Positions 63,249 to 64,000 of a stretch of DNA of 64,000 nt are shown here, piece after piece. Positions within the stretch are counted from its first letter, which is position 1. Each line of letters opens with the position of its first letter. The notes beneath the pieces are model-generated. The model was not told the origin of the DNA, did not search any database, and saw nothing but the letters and a program-made list of their open reading frames with translations. The position numbers were made by a program, and so were the translations under genes. The stretch comes from Brugia malayi (lineage: Eukaryota; Nematoda; Chromadorea; Rhabditida; Onchocercidae): contig NW_025062477.1 in NCBI RefSeq assembly GCF_000002995.4, positions 11,318,649 to 11,382,648 on the forward strand, written 5' to 3'.

Positions 63249-64000
63249 CTATACTTCATGTAAAAGATACTGTAAACAATTCCTTAATTAATAAACAAAC
63301 ACTGATGAATTTCAAAAATGCTAGAGGGTAGTCTTCAACGACTTTATGAAAAATTTATGAAAACATGAAATGCAAGATGACAAACATTCTAGCTTAGAGA
63401 GAATAAATTGAATGATGAATTAGTAACTGGTTATGAGCCACTATTAATATGCACTTTAAAAATATTTATTGTCACTGAATGATAATGAAAAAGTTGTATT
63501 AAATGAGAATTTCAAATGATGCTATATGTAAGGACACTATCATTTTCTCTCAAAGGGGAAAGTATAGCGTCTTTTTTTGAATAAATTTCAACCCTCATGA
63601 TTTTTCTCTTGTTTACAAGCATTTTTTTTTTCAGGTAAATAATAATAGTAATTTATATACAGCGTGGTTTAGAACCAAGATGAATACATAAAATGAGATC
63701 ACAATGGACATTCGACAAATTGTAGCAGCGTGTATGAAACATCAAGAAATCCATTGAATCCTCTCCATTTTTCCATGCCTACTTCTATACAGTATGTTTC
63801 CTCCATCAAATTAAAATTAGCTGATTTCAACAAAAAATGTATTTGCTAAAGTAGATTCAGTCTCGAATACAATTCAAGACTGCCTCAATTCAAAATGTGT
63901 AGGATTAAATAGCAACATCCACCAAGTTCTAATTATAAGATGAGAAAATGATGGAGTAAGATTCATCATGTTGGACATGATATAAAGAAAGCCCGTTAAT

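Larger units (their letters stand above)
62612..64000. other. right flank without a confident gene
   Basis: AT-rich sequence downstream of the RhoGEF gene. Only the weak - strand exon candidate at 63110-63248 stands out. Confidence 0.5.

Overview
The window is nuclear DNA of a nematode, most likely a filarial (clade III) parasite. It is strongly AT-rich, its genes are broken into many short exons by introns of about 100 to 900 bases, and most 3' splice sites read TTTCAG, TTTTAG or TTGCAG. Most start codons lie a few bases downstream of an unpaired 3' splice site, the arrangement expected for spliced-leader trans-splicing. Every recognisable gene is a conserved eukaryotic housekeeping or signalling gene. 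I see no bacterial, viral, CRISPR or intact transposon sequence. The species call is inference.

Left part (1 to 14.7 kb): five genes on the + strand. They are the 3' part of a CCDC174-like gene, an NTF2 gene (ran-4 type), a TMEM208 gene, an SMPD4 (neutral sphingomyelinase 3) gene, and a gene with an XRN2-binding XTBD domain (PAXT-1/CDKN2AIP family). The last has an apparent second, XTBD-only ending with its own poly(A) signal.

Centre (15.9 to 31.8 kb): two genes on the - strand. They are a 19-exon dimethylglycine dehydrogenase (mitochondrial one-carbon metabolism) and a 15-exon NUP93/NPP-13 nucleoporin. NTF2 and NUP93 both serve nuclear transport, and PAXT-1 acts with a nuclear exonuclease, but I see no operon linking them.

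Gene desert (31.8 to 52.1 kb): about 20 kb between the divergently transcribed NUP93 and RhoGEF genes, with no convincing coding sequence. It is full of homopolymers and microsatellites. It also holds an 89-bp tandem repeat, a 30-bp minisatellite that changes into a 60-bp higher-order form, a CpG-containing array built on an ACCGGAACGGT dyad, clusters of GATA-type (TTATCA/TGATAA) sites, and a small complex island that ends like a 5' exon.

Right part (52.1 to 62.6 kb): a 24-exon + strand gene for a Dbl-family RhoGEF of the PLEKHG4 (puratrophin-1/quattro) type. It has a CRAL-TRIO-like N-terminus, helical spectrin-like region, DH and PH domains, one GC-AG intron and two alternative last exons. 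The last 1.4 kb has no confident gene, only one possible - strand exon.

All gene models were spliced by eye. Phases were checked exon by exon and add up without a stop, but no transcript evidence was available.
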